From JAQGMJ01 sp036271855 (GTDB taxonomy: Bacteria > Pseudomonadota > Gammaproteobacteria > Burkholderiales > JAEUOS01): 24,160 nucleotides of DNA. Within the stretch, counting starts at the first letter, position 1; every line of letters begins with the position of its first letter. Of this stretch, positions 12,855 to 20,609 are shown piece after piece. The notes beneath the pieces are model-generated. The model saw only the letters and a program-made list of their open reading frames with translations. It made no database searches and was not told where the DNA came from. Both the position numbers and the translations under genes were made by a program. The stretch lies in contig DATAZV010000465.1 in assembly GCA_036271855.1 (NCBI GenBank), forward strand, positions 1 through 24,160, in the 5' to 3' direction.

Positions 12855-14381
12855 ATGACCACCATCATCAGCCAGGAAGATTTCATCGGCTCGATCGCCG
12901 ACGCCCTGCAGTTCATTTCCTACTATCACCCGAAGGATTTCATCAGCCACCTGGCGCGCGCCTACGAGCGCGAGCAGTCGCCCGCGGCGAAGGACGCGAT
13001 CGCGCAGATCCTCACCAACAGCCGCATGTCGGCCGAGGGCCATCGGCCGATCTGCCAGGATACCGGCATCGTCAACGTGTTCCTGAAAATCGGCATGGAC
13101 GTGCGCTTCGACACCAAGATGAGCGTCGGCGAGATGGTCAACGAAGGCGTGCGCCGCGGCTACACCAACCCCGACAACCTGCTGCGCGGCTCGGTGCTGG
13201 CCGACCCGCAGTTCGCGCGCAAGAACACCAACGACAATTCGCCCGCGGTGCTCAACGTCGAGCTGGTGCACGGCAACACGGTGGACGTGAACGTCGCGGC
13301 CAAGGGCGGCGGCTCGGAGAATAAATCCAAGTTCGTGATGATGAATCCGTCCGACAGCGTGGTCGACTGGGTGCTGAAGACGGTGCCGACCATGGGCGCC
13401 GGCTGGTGCCCGCCCGGCATGCTGGGCATCGGCATCGGCGGCACCTCCGAAAAGGCCATGCTGATGGCCAAGGAAGTGCTGATGGAACCGATCGACATGC
13501 ACGAGCTGCTGGAACGCGGCCCGCGTGACAAGTTCGAAGAGTTGCGCATCGAGCTGTTCGAGAAGGTCAACGCCCTGGGCATCGGCGCGCAGGGCCTGGG
13601 TGGCCTGACCACCGTGCTGGATATCAAGATCGCCCATTACCCGACCCACGCCGCCTCCAAGCCGGTGGCGATGATCCCCAACTGCGCCGCCACCCGCCAT
13701 GTGCATTTCACCCTCGACGGGTCGGGCCCGGCGCAACTCGAACCGCCCTCCCTGGAAGACTGGCCGAAGGTCACCTGGACGCCATCGGCACAATCCAGGC
13801 GCGTCGACCTGAACAATCTCACCAAGGAGGAAGTGGCCACCTGGAAGGCGGGCCAGACCCTGCTGCTCAACGGCAAGATGCTCACCGGCCGCGACGCCGC
13901 CCACAAGCGCATCCAGGAAATGCTGGCCAAGGGCGAACCGCTGCCCGTGGACTTTGCCAACCGCGTGATCTACTACGTTGGCCCGGTCGACCCGGTGCGC
14001 GACGAAGTCGTCGGCCCGGCCGGCCCCACCACCTCGACCCGGATGGACAAGTTCACCGAGATGATGCTGGCCGAAACCGGCCTGATCGCGATGATCGGCA
14101 AGGCCGAGCGCGGCCCCACCGCGATCGAGGCGATCAAGAAGCACAAGTCGGCGTATTTGATGGCCGTCGGCGGCGCCGCCTACCTGGTGGCCAAGGCGAT
14201 CAAGGAGTCCAAGGTAGTCGGCTTCCATGACCTTGGCATGGAGGCGATCTACGAGTTCAATGTCATTGACATGCCGGTCACCGTGGCGGTTGATTCGACC
14301 GGGGTTTCGGCCCACAATACCGGGCCGGCCGAGTGGTCGAAGAAAATCGTCGACTTCAAGATTCCCGTCAAGGTGGCATAA
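12855..14381 (+). CDS. Class I fumarate hydratase (4Fe-4S)
   Basis: 508-residue iron-sulfur fumarase of the single-polypeptide class I type, interconverting fumarate and malate in the TCA cycle in the cytoplasm. The three cluster Cys ligands are visible: Cys67 (ICQDTG), Cys185 (GWCPPGMLGIGIGG) and Cys277 (PNCAATRHVHF), with separations like those of E. coli FumA. The C-terminal beta domain contains YYVGPVDPVRDEVVGPAGPTTSTRMDKF and GGAAYLVAKAIKESKVVGF. I chose the ATG at 12855 (start MTTIISQEDF), which gives the usual length; upstream in-frame starts would add residues not expected in the family. The cluster makes the enzyme oxidant-sensitive, and I see no FumC in the window. A stable hairpin begins 10 nt after the stop. 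Confidence 0.95.
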   Translation: MTTIISQEDFIGSIADALQFISYYHPKDFISHLARAYEREQSPAAKDAIAQILTNSRMSAEGHRPICQDTGIVNVFLKIGMDVRFDTKMSVGEMVNEGVRRGYTNPDNLLRGSVLADPQFARKNTNDNSPAVLNVELVHGNTVDVNVAAKGGGSENKSKFVMMNPSDSVVDWVLKTVPTMGAGWCPPGMLGIGIGGTSEKAMLMAKEVLMEPIDMHELLERGPRDKFEELRIELFEKVNALGIGAQGLGGLTTVLDIKIAHYPTHAASKPVAMIPNCAATRHVHFTLDGSGPAQLEPPSLEDWPKVTWTPSAQSRRVDLNNLTKEEVATWKAGQTLLLNGKMLTGRDAAHKRIQEMLAKGEPLPVDFANRVIYYVGPVDPVRDEVVGPAGPTTSTRMDKFTEMMLAETGLIAMIGKAERGPTAIEAIKKHKSAYLMAVGGAAYLVAKAIKESKVVGFHDLGMEAIYEFNVIDMPVTVAVDSTGVSAHNTGPAEWSKKIVDFKIPVKVA

Positions 14382-14391
14382 ATTCTTTATG

Positions 14392-14424
14392 CCGCCGCAC
14401 TGCCCCTTCAGGCAGTCGCGGCGG
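14392..14424 (+). terminator. Stable hairpin after the fumarase stop
   Basis: Thirteen base pairs with a single bulged C: CCGCCGC (14392-14398) / GCGGCGG (14418-14424) and ACTGCC (14399-14404) / GGCAGT (14411-14416), 6-nt loop. No T tract follows, so it is either an RNA 3'-end stabiliser or a Rho-dependent end rather than a canonical intrinsic terminator. Confidence 0.5.
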
Positions 14425-14492
14425 TCCCAGAACCCAGCACAGCACACAAAGCGCCGCCAACGCAGGTCCTGGCAGCGTGGAGACATTCCCCA

Positions 14493-15410
14493 ATGCATCC
14501 TGAAATGCGCGCCACCCGGCGCCTGCTGGCGTCCCTGCTGTCGCTGTGCCTGACCGGACCGGTGCTGGCGCAAAGTACAGCCACGGTGGAAAGCGACTCC
14601 GGGTCCACTACCGCTGCAACCGCGCCCGATGACCAGGCATTTCTGCGCGGCATGGCCGCGAAGGCAAGAAAGGATGCGCTGCGCGCGGTGCAGGAGTTCT
14701 CCGCCGCCGCCGCCAGCGGCCATGCCCAGGCGGAATATCTGCTCGGATTGATGTATTTGCGCGGCGACGGCGTCAAGACCGATCTCAAGCTGGCGGTGCA
14801 CTGGTTTGAAAAAGCCCTGGGCCAGGCGCACGCGCTGGCGGCCACCCAGCTCGGTGAGATGTACGAGACCGGCAATGGCGTGGCAAAAAATCCCAAACAC
14901 GCCGCCGAACTATACGAGCGCGCGGCACTCGCCGGCTTTTCCCCCGCGCAGACCCGCCTGGGCGCCCTGTTCGAGAGCGGTACCGGGGTGCCGATGGACC
15001 CGCAGGCGGCGCTGGACTGGTATTCGGTCGCGGCTGCCCAGGGCAACTGGGATGCCCAGCACCGCCTGGGCAAGCTGATGCGCGACGGCCACACCGGCGA
15101 GACCGACTACGCGGAAGCCCGGCGTTTATTCGAAGCTTCGGCGAAAAACGGCAATTCCTACGCAAAAGTGTCACTTGGCGACCTGTACGAAACCGGCCGC
15201 GGGGTGCCGCGCAGCCTGGCCCATGCCGGCCAGCTTTATCGCGAAGCCGCGCGCGAGGGCGAGCCCGCCGGGCGCGCCCGCCTGGCCACCCTGGGCCATC
15301 CGCCCCGCTCTGAGGGCGCTGTAATGTTGGTGAAATATGCCAAGCCGGCGGCCAAGCCGCGTCCGGTCAAACCGGCACCCAAACCCCTGCAATCGGCTGC
15401 CGCCGACTGA
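14493..15410 (+). CDS. Exported Sel1-like repeat protein
   Basis: 305-residue protein. An N-terminal signal peptide (RRLLASLLSLCLTGPVLA, cleavage near residue 26 before QSTATV) is followed by a short Ser/Thr/Ala linker and about five Sel1-like (TPR-related) helical repeats of about 36 residues from residue 60 to 270, for example AEYLLGLMYLRGDGVKTDLKLAVHWFEKA and TQLGEMYETGNGVAKNPKHAAELYERA. The tail from residue about 280 is Lys/Pro/Ala-rich. Such repeats are protein-binding scaffolds in the periplasm or secretion; no enzyme domain is present. GGAG at 14479-14482 lies 10 nt before the ATG. No partner gene is identifiable; it precedes the c-di-GMP protein by 196 nt, which holds a separate promoter, so they are probably not one operon. 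Confidence 0.88.
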   Translation: MHPEMRATRRLLASLLSLCLTGPVLAQSTATVESDSGSTTAATAPDDQAFLRGMAAKARKDALRAVQEFSAAAASGHAQAEYLLGLMYLRGDGVKTDLKLAVHWFEKALGQAHALAATQLGEMYETGNGVAKNPKHAAELYERAALAGFSPAQTRLGALFESGTGVPMDPQAALDWYSVAAAQGNWDAQHRLGKLMRDGHTGETDYAEARRLFEASAKNGNSYAKVSLGDLYETGRGVPRSLAHAGQLYREAAREGEPAGRARLATLGHPPRSEGAVMLVKYAKPAAKPRPVKPAPKPLQSAAAD

Positions 15411-15475
15411 AAGTACGGCACTGCGTCGGGCGGTTGGCGCGAAAACTGCATCTTTTTCCCGGCTCCCGCGTACTT

Positions 15476-15504
15476 TTGCCATGCGGGTTTTCCCCCCGCA
15501 TAAT
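15476..15504 (+). promoter_or_regulatory. Putative sigma-70 promoter with a dyad filling its spacer
   Basis: TTGCCA (15476-15481) and CATAAT (15499-15504), each one mismatch from consensus, are separated by the ideal 17 nt. The spacer contains the inverted repeat ATGCGGG (15481-15487) / CCCGCAT (15495-15501), which touches both hexamers, so a bound regulator would control it directly. The predicted start near 15511 gives a leader of about 95 nt to the ATG at 15607. Confidence 0.6.
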
Positions 15505-15606
15505 TCCGCGCCCGCGCGCCCCTGGCCGTGTGCGAAAGATGTAAGCTATCGGCGACGACGCCTTTTCGAGGTCGCAGCCGCCCGCGCCCGAGATTGCCGT
15601 AAACGA

Positions 15607-17892
15607 ATGAAATCCGCTGAGGTCCTGCCCCTCCCGCCCGCCGGTGACGGGGAGCATCCCGATACCAAAGAGCTGCTGGCACGCTCGCAATCGCTGCAAA
15701 TCGAGCTGGCGCAGACCAACAGCCGCTTGCGCTCGCTCGAAGAGCAACTCAATTCTTCCGAGCAGCTGGCCTCGTTTGGCCATTTCAAGATCGACACCGC
15801 ACAGCGTTTCGCCCTGTCGCGCTCGGCCTTGCAGTTGCTCGGCCTGGACAACAGCCCGGCGCGCACCCTGCAAACCGTGTTCGTGCACGCCAAACCGCGC
15901 CAGCGCGAGCGCCTGGAGGGCGTGCTGACGCGCCTGAACGAAACCGGGGCGCAGGTCGACCTGGAGATGTCCTTCGACATTCCCGGCACCGGCAGCCGCT
16001 GGCTGCGGGTGGTGATCCGCCGCACCCAGGGCGCCGATCACGATCTCTATGGCCTGATCATCGACACCACCGAGTCGCGCCGCGAGCAGGCGCGCCGCGA
16101 CCTCGCCCTGCATGTGAGCCATGCGCTGCTGCAGGACGTCGATTCGCAGGCCGCCTACGAATCGGTGTTGCGCAACGTCTGCACCGCGCTGGGCTGGGAC
16201 ACCGGTTCGTGCTGGCTGGTGACCCCGGATGGCAAGCAGTTGCGCTGCCTCGCCGTGTGGCACCTGCCCGACGAGGCCCTGGGGACGCTGGCAGCGCACC
16301 AGCGCGGCCGGGTGCTGGGCATCGGCGAGGGCCTGGTGGGCGCGGTGCTGCAGTCGCGCCAGGCGGTATGGGTGGACGACGCCGCCACCGAGACCCGCTT
16401 CGGCGCCCCCGAGCTGGTGGCGCGCGCCGGCATCCGCTCGGCTTTTACCTTTCCCACCGTGGTGGAAGGCGGCCAGGGCGTGGGGGTGCTGCAGTTCCTG
16501 TCGCGCAACCTGCGCCGCTACGACGACGAATTGCCCGCCGTCAGCGGCCTGATCGGCGCGCTGATGGCACAGCGGGTGCGCCGCGAGGCCTGGATTTCGC
16601 GCCTGCGCGACGTCGCCGAACGCGACGCCTTGACCGGCCTGTTCACCCGCTACGCGCTGGTCGAGCGCCTGTGGCGCCTGGCCGGCGGCCCGGCCCAGCC
16701 CGGCTTCGTGCTGGTGGTGTTCGACCTGAACCGCTTCAAATTGATCAATGACGGCCTCGGCCACGAGGCCGGCGACCTGGTGCTGAAAACCATCGCCCAG
16801 CGGGTGGTGCGCAACATGCCGGCCGGCGCGCGCCTGGCGCGCCTCTCCGGCGACGAGTTCGCCGCGCTGGTGCAGGGCGGCGACACCGAGCTCGACGCGG
16901 TGGCGGCGGCAATCAACCATTCGGTCGGGGAAATCCTCAACATCAACGGCTACGAGTTCAGCCTGACGGCCTCGATGGGCGCGGCGCGCTTTCCGGAGGA
17001 TGGCGCCGAGCCCGAGCAGCTGCTGCGCGAAGCGAATGCGCGGCGCCACCGCAACAAGCGCAATTCGCGCAGCGGCATGGGGCCGCAGGCGGAGATGACG
17101 CACCACCATTCGCTGAACCAGATCCAGACCGAACACGAGCTGCGCCGCGCCCTGCTGCGCGGCGAGCTGCAGGTGCACTACCAGCCGATCATCCAGCTGG
17201 GCGACCGCGCCACCGTCGGCGCCGAAGCCTTGTTGCGCTGGAAACACCCGGAACGCGGCCTGCTCACCCCCGGCAGCTTCCTCGCGGTGGCCGAGGAGGC
17301 CGGGCTGACCCGCGAGATCAGCCGCCACGTGCTGGCCTGCGTCACCCGCGACCTGGCGCGCTCCAACCTGGCGCCGGAGTTCCGTCTCAACGTCAATCTC
17401 TCGGCCCTGGATTTCCGCGACCTGAAACTGTTCAAGGAGCTCGGCGGCATGCTGCGCGAAGTCGGCGTGGCACCGCAGCGCCTGCGCCTGGAAGTGACCG
17501 AAAGCATGCTGATGGAAGACGTGAGCAATGCCGAGCGCATCGTCGGCCTGCTGGCAGACTACGGTGTGGAATTCGCCATCGACGACTTCGGCACCGGCTA
17601 CTCCTCGCTGGCCCAGCTCTCGCGCCTGCCGGTGCATGAATTGAAAATCGACCAGACCTTCACCCAGAGCGTCGACACCAAGCGCGGCAAGGCGGTGGTG
17701 CGCGCGGTGCTCGACCTGGCGGCACGCCTGGAAATGCCGGTGACCGCCGAAGGCATCGAGACCCAGATGCAGGCGGTCACCCTCACCGCCTATGGCTGCA
17801 ACAAGGGCCAGGGCTATCTCTACGCCCGCGCCATGCCGTTCGACGAGTTGCTGGGCTACATCGAGAAAAGCAACCCGGCCGAGCCCGCCTAG
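15607..17892 (+). CDS. PAS-GAF-GGDEF-EAL cyclic di-GMP protein, probable phosphodiesterase
   Basis: 761-residue cytoplasmic signalling protein with no membrane segment. A coiled coil (about residues 20-50) is followed by a PAS-like domain (about 50-160), a GAF domain (about 170-325), GGDEF (about 335-500) and EAL (about 510-755). The EAL catalytic set is complete: Glu540 (AEALLRW), NVNLS, EVTES, IDDFGTGYSS (Asp659-Asp660), LKID and AEGIET. The GGDEF signature is SGDEF (414-418), the RxxD inhibitory site is absent, and the end of that domain (REANARRHRNKRNSRSG) departs from the usual ADxALYxAK helix. So phosphodiesterase activity is likely, with cyclase activity doubtful and possible GTP regulation. 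Start chosen at ATG 15607, just after the promoter at 15476-15504; the frame is open upstream but precedes the predicted transcript. Sensory ligands are unknown. Confidence 0.92.
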   Translation: MKSAEVLPLPPAGDGEHPDTKELLARSQSLQIELAQTNSRLRSLEEQLNSSEQLASFGHFKIDTAQRFALSRSALQLLGLDNSPARTLQTVFVHAKPRQRERLEGVLTRLNETGAQVDLEMSFDIPGTGSRWLRVVIRRTQGADHDLYGLIIDTTESRREQARRDLALHVSHALLQDVDSQAAYESVLRNVCTALGWDTGSCWLVTPDGKQLRCLAVWHLPDEALGTLAAHQRGRVLGIGEGLVGAVLQSRQAVWVDDAATETRFGAPELVARAGIRSAFTFPTVVEGGQGVGVLQFLSRNLRRYDDELPAVSGLIGALMAQRVRREAWISRLRDVAERDALTGLFTRYALVERLWRLAGGPAQPGFVLVVFDLNRFKLINDGLGHEAGDLVLKTIAQRVVRNMPAGARLARLSGDEFAALVQGGDTELDAVAAAINHSVGEILNINGYEFSLTASMGAARFPEDGAEPEQLLREANARRHRNKRNSRSGMGPQAEMTHHHSLNQIQTEHELRRALLRGELQVHYQPIIQLGDRATVGAEALLRWKHPERGLLTPGSFLAVAEEAGLTREISRHVLACVTRDLARSNLAPEFRLNVNLSALDFRDLKLFKELGGMLREVGVAPQRLRLEVTESMLMEDVSNAERIVGLLADYGVEFAIDDFGTGYSSLAQLSRLPVHELKIDQTFTQSVDTKRGKAVVRAVLDLAARLEMPVTAEGIETQMQAVTLTAYGCNKGQGYLYARAMPFDELLGYIEKSNPAEPA

Positions 17893-17896
17893 GGCC

Positions 17897-18391
17897 TTAC
17901 TTCACCGCCGCCAGCCCGGCCGAGGCGATCACGCCGTCCTGCTGGGCGGTGCCGCCGGAAGCGCCGATGGCGCCGACGATCCGCCCCTCCACCACGATCG
18001 GAAAACCGCCCTCGATCGGCACCGCGCCCGGCAGCGCGAGTATGCGCAGGCCGCCGCCGGAAGCCAGGGTCTCTTCGAATACCTTGGTGGGGCGGCGAAA
18101 CGCCGCCGCCGATTGCGCCTTCTGGATCGCCACCTTGATGCTGCCGGTCTGGGTGTTGTCCATGCGCTCGAACGACACCAGTGCGCCGCCGGTGTCAACC
18201 ACCGCCACCGCCATGCCCCAATTGTTCTTGCGCGCCTCGGCGGTGGCTGCAGCCACCGCTTTTTTCGCCTGCTCCAGGGTGATCGGCGTGCCATACGGAG
18301 CCACCGCTTGGGCCCACACCAGGGTTGCCCAGCCGACGCCGAACGCCACGACAACGCCCAGGCAGACGACAAGGCTGCGCCGGGAACTCAT
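17897..18391 (-). CDS. Exported GlcG/HbpS-like protein
   Basis: 164-residue protein with a signal peptide (MSSRRSLVVCLGVVVAFGVGWATLVWA, cleavage near residue 27-29) and a GlcG/HbpS domain (PF03928-type) over the rest: ITLEQAKKAVAAATAEARKNNWGMAVAVVDTGGALVSFERMD, KAQSAAAFRRPTKVFEE and the C-terminal GFPIVVEGRIVGAIGASGGTAQQDGVIASAG. HbpS members bind haem, and GlcG is linked to glycolate operons; neither role can be assigned here. The ATG at 18391 is chosen over one at 18499 because it gives a clean signal peptide and sits behind GGGAT. It converges on the c-di-GMP gene with a 4-nt gap, and diverges from the ECF sigma gene (244-nt gap with no gene I can support). Confidence 0.85.
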   Translation of the reverse strand: MSSRRSLVVCLGVVVAFGVGWATLVWAQAVAPYGTPITLEQAKKAVAAATAEARKNNWGMAVAVVDTGGALVSFERMDNTQTGSIKVAIQKAQSAAAFRRPTKVFEETLASGGGLRILALPGAVPIEGGFPIVVEGRIVGAIGASGGTAQQDGVIASAGLAAVK

Positions 18392-18635
18392 GGGGAATCC
18401 CGGAAAGCGGGCACGAAATGGAAACGTTTGCAAGATGCGGTGCCGGACATGAAGGCTGGCTTCCATTAGAGCAATACGGACCGGATTGCGCACGCGCATT
18501 TAGTGCTGTCATGCAACATATACAACCTTAAGGGTTGCTCAGTCACACTCAACTCCGGCGAATCCGCACACTATTCATCACCAACTGCAATCGACGGCAG
18601 GCTTCGATGCAGCCGGCTTTGCTAGACTTCCTCTC

Positions 18636-19331
18636 ATGCCCAATAAACCTGCCGGGAAAACAAGGCCGCCGGCCCAGCCTCACGCGATTGATGACGCCGG
18701 CCGTCCCAAGGGCAAAACAAAAAGCGCGGGGACAGCGGCGCCTAAAAAAGTCACCGCAACCACCGCCAGGCGTCCCGTGCCAACACCGGACGCGGGTCCC
18801 CTGCTGGCTTTGTTCAAGCGCATTCTGTGCCAGGACCAGAAGGCGCTGGCGGCGCTGTATAAAATGACCATCGGCCGGGTTTACGGCCTGGCGCTACGCA
18901 TCGCGCGCAACGAGGCCGCGGCCGAGGAAATCGCCGAGGACGTTTACCTGCAGGTATGGAAAAGCGCGGCCAGCTACAGCCAGGAACGCGGCCACCCGCT
19001 GGCGTGGATGATGGTGATCACCCGTTCGCGGGCGCTGGACCACCTGCGCCGCGCCGATATTGCCGTCTCCCATCCCGAACCCGAGACCCTGGCCAGCTAC
19101 GCCGACACCGGCGACGACCCACAGGACCTGCTGCTGGCGCTGCAATCGGGCAACGCCCTGCACGCGGCGATCGCCACACTGCCGGCGGTGCAGCGGCAGT
19201 TGCTGGCGCTGGCGTTTTTCCAGGGCTTGAGCCACAGCGAGATTGCCGCGCACGCGCGCCTGCCGCTGGGTACGGTGAAGACCCACCTGCGGCAAGCCCT
19301 CGCGGCCTTGCGCGCCAAGCTGGCGCACTGA
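18636..19331 (+). CDS. ECF-type RNA polymerase sigma factor
   Basis: 231-residue sigma-70 family protein. Region 2 (about residues 55-145) includes ALAALYKMTIGRVYGLALRIARNEAAAEEIAEDVYLQVWKSA and HPLAWMMVITRSRALDHLRR; region 4 (about residues 180-229) includes LPAVQRQLLALAFFQGLSHSEIAAHARLPLGTVKTHLRQALAALR, a clear helix-turn-helix. The features resemble SigK-type ECFs. An N-terminal extension of about 53 residues, rich in Lys, Pro and Ala, precedes region 2; most ECFs lack this, so either it is genuine or the start lies further in. No anti-sigma gene with a recognisable domain adjoins it; the next gene encodes a membrane protein. No Shine-Dalgarno is evident at the ATG. Target promoters are unknown. 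Confidence 0.9.
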   Translation: MPNKPAGKTRPPAQPHAIDDAGRPKGKTKSAGTAAPKKVTATTARRPVPTPDAGPLLALFKRILCQDQKALAALYKMTIGRVYGLALRIARNEAAAEEIAEDVYLQVWKSAASYSQERGHPLAWMMVITRSRALDHLRRADIAVSHPEPETLASYADTGDDPQDLLLALQSGNALHAAIATLPAVQRQLLALAFFQGLSHSEIAAHARLPLGTVKTHLRQALAALRAKLAH

Positions 19332-19407
19332 AGCGGGTCGGCCCCCGCTATGAGAAAATGCGCTGCGCCGCCGGCCCTCCCTCCGCTTAAGCCTTGACCT
19401 TCCCCGC

Positions 19408-20133
19408 ATGAACCGACTCACCCTCGGGTTGCGCCGCCCCTGGGCGCTGGCAACCCTGATCGTCTTTACCATCACCGCCGGCCTCTGGCTGGACCGCAGC
19501 TATGGCTGGGCGGGCCAGGTCGTGGTCAGCCTGCTGGTGTGGCTGGAACTGGGCCTGCTGTGCGCGCGCCTGCCGCGCGGCATCGGCGCGCGCCTGATCG
19601 CCTGCACCTGGATTTCCGGCTGCGGCGAAATCATCGCCTCCCTGGTGTGGGGGTTGTACGACTACCAGTTCGGCAACGTGCCGCTGTTCGTGCCGCCCGG
19701 CCACGCCCTGCTTTATCTCGGCGGCCTGCTGATCGCCGAGCGCCTCCCGGCGCGCATGGGCGCTTACGGCCCCTATCTGGTGCCGCTGCTGGCCGCGCCG
19801 GTGGTGGCCTGGCTGGCGTGGAGCCGGCTCGACAGCTTCAGCCTGCCGCTGTTTGTGCTGTTCGTAGCCTTTGTGCTGTTCGCTCCGGAAAAACGCCTTT
19901 ACGCCACCATGTTCATGATCGCGCTGGCGATGGAGCTGTATGGCACGGCACTGGGCAACTGGACCTGGCGCGAACACGTGCCGGGTACGCCCCTAGCCAC
20001 CCTCAACCCGCCGCTGGCCGCCGGCGCGTTTTACTGCCTGCTCGACTGGGCGGTGAACCTGCACATGTCGATGAAAAATCGCTGGCGCGCACGCGCCGCC
20101 ACACTGGCGCCCGCCACCGCGCCGGCTCCCTGA
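19408..20133 (+). CDS. Multi-pass inner-membrane protein, function unknown
   Basis: 241-residue hydrophobic protein with about seven or eight predicted transmembrane helices (roughly residues 12-30, 34-53, 64-85, 93-110, 121-140, 144-161, 166-184 and 205-222). Polar or aromatic motifs that may be functional are FVPPGHALLYLGG in the fourth helix, YGTALGNWTWREH before the last, and LNPPLAAGAFYCLLDW. I recognise no family firmly; remote likeness to carotenoid-pathway-type membrane proteins is only an impression. It lies 76 nt after the ECF sigma gene and 24 nt before the SRPBCC gene, so it could be part of an ECF-linked operon and is the only membrane protein there that could sense a signal. Confidence 0.75.
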   Translation: MNRLTLGLRRPWALATLIVFTITAGLWLDRSYGWAGQVVVSLLVWLELGLLCARLPRGIGARLIACTWISGCGEIIASLVWGLYDYQFGNVPLFVPPGHALLYLGGLLIAERLPARMGAYGPYLVPLLAAPVVAWLAWSRLDSFSLPLFVLFVAFVLFAPEKRLYATMFMIALAMELYGTALGNWTWREHVPGTPLATLNPPLAAGAFYCLLDWAVNLHMSMKNRWRARAATLAPATAPAP

Positions 20134-20157
20134 TCTCCCTGACCGGCTTTTTTCCTG

Positions 20158-20601
20158 ATGCGCGACTTCATTGTTCGTACCGCCATCGCGGCCCCGCCGC
20201 AAACCGTGTGGCCGATTCTCGCCGACCTCGAACGCTGGCCCGAGTGGACCGCCTCGATGCAAAGCGTGACGCGCCTGGACGCCGGCGCGCTGGGCACCGG
20301 CTCACGCGTGCGCGTCGCGCAGCCCAAGTTGCGCCCGGCGGTTTTCACCATCACCGAGTGGCAGCCGGAGCGCAATTTCACCTGGGCCAGCAGCACGCCG
20401 GCGGTGCGGGCGACGGCAGGCCACCTGCTGGAGCCGAGCGCAACCGGTTGCGACCTTGTGCTGCGCCTGCGCTTCGAAGGCTGGGCGGGCGGCTTAGCCG
20501 GCTGGCTGATGCGCGACCTGGTCGAGCGTTACATGGCGATGGAAGGCGAAGGCCTGAAGCAACGCAGCGAAGCAGCCGCCGGGGCCGCCCCGCCTGCCTG
20601 A
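20158..20601 (+). CDS. SRPBCC (polyketide cyclase/START-like) protein
   Basis: 147-residue protein with the START/Bet v 1-like fold: N-terminal FIVRTAIAAPPQTVWPILADLERWPEWTASMQSV is the diagnostic first strand and helix pair, followed by GSRVRVAQPKLRPAVFTITEWQPERNFTW and the terminal long helix DLVERYMAMEGEGLKQRSE. The fold forms a hydrophobic pocket for lipids or other small ligands; the enzymatic role, if any, is unknown. There is no signal peptide. Cotranscription with the membrane protein gene (24-nt gap) is likely. It converges on the thiolase gene 8 nt away. Confidence 0.88.
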   Translation: MRDFIVRTAIAAPPQTVWPILADLERWPEWTASMQSVTRLDAGALGTGSRVRVAQPKLRPAVFTITEWQPERNFTWASSTPAVRATAGHLLEPSATGCDLVLRLRFEGWAGGLAGWLMRDLVERYMAMEGEGLKQRSEAAAGAAPPA

Positions 20602-20609
20602 AAAACGCG

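Noticed and set aside
12588..14900. Very long minus-strand frame opposite fumarase
   Set aside because: It is the antisense shadow of a well-conserved fumarase, with no recognisable domain, and it spans several gene boundaries.
15367..17637. Long antisense frame (over 700 codons) opposite the c-di-GMP gene
   Set aside because: Its translation has no domain motifs and is rich in His, Gln, Arg and Ala, typical of the antisense of GC-rich coding DNA. The plus strand encodes clear PAS, GAF, GGDEF and EAL motifs.
18623..18635. TAGACT as a -10 giving a leaderless ECF sigma transcript
   Set aside because: Positionally possible, but the hexamer is two mismatches from consensus and no -35 is found at 16-18 nt.
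19332..19349. AGCGGG/CCCGCT hairpin after the ECF gene as a terminator
   Set aside because: Six-bp stem without a T tract; it is followed by ATGAGAAAATG, so transcription could continue into the membrane protein gene.
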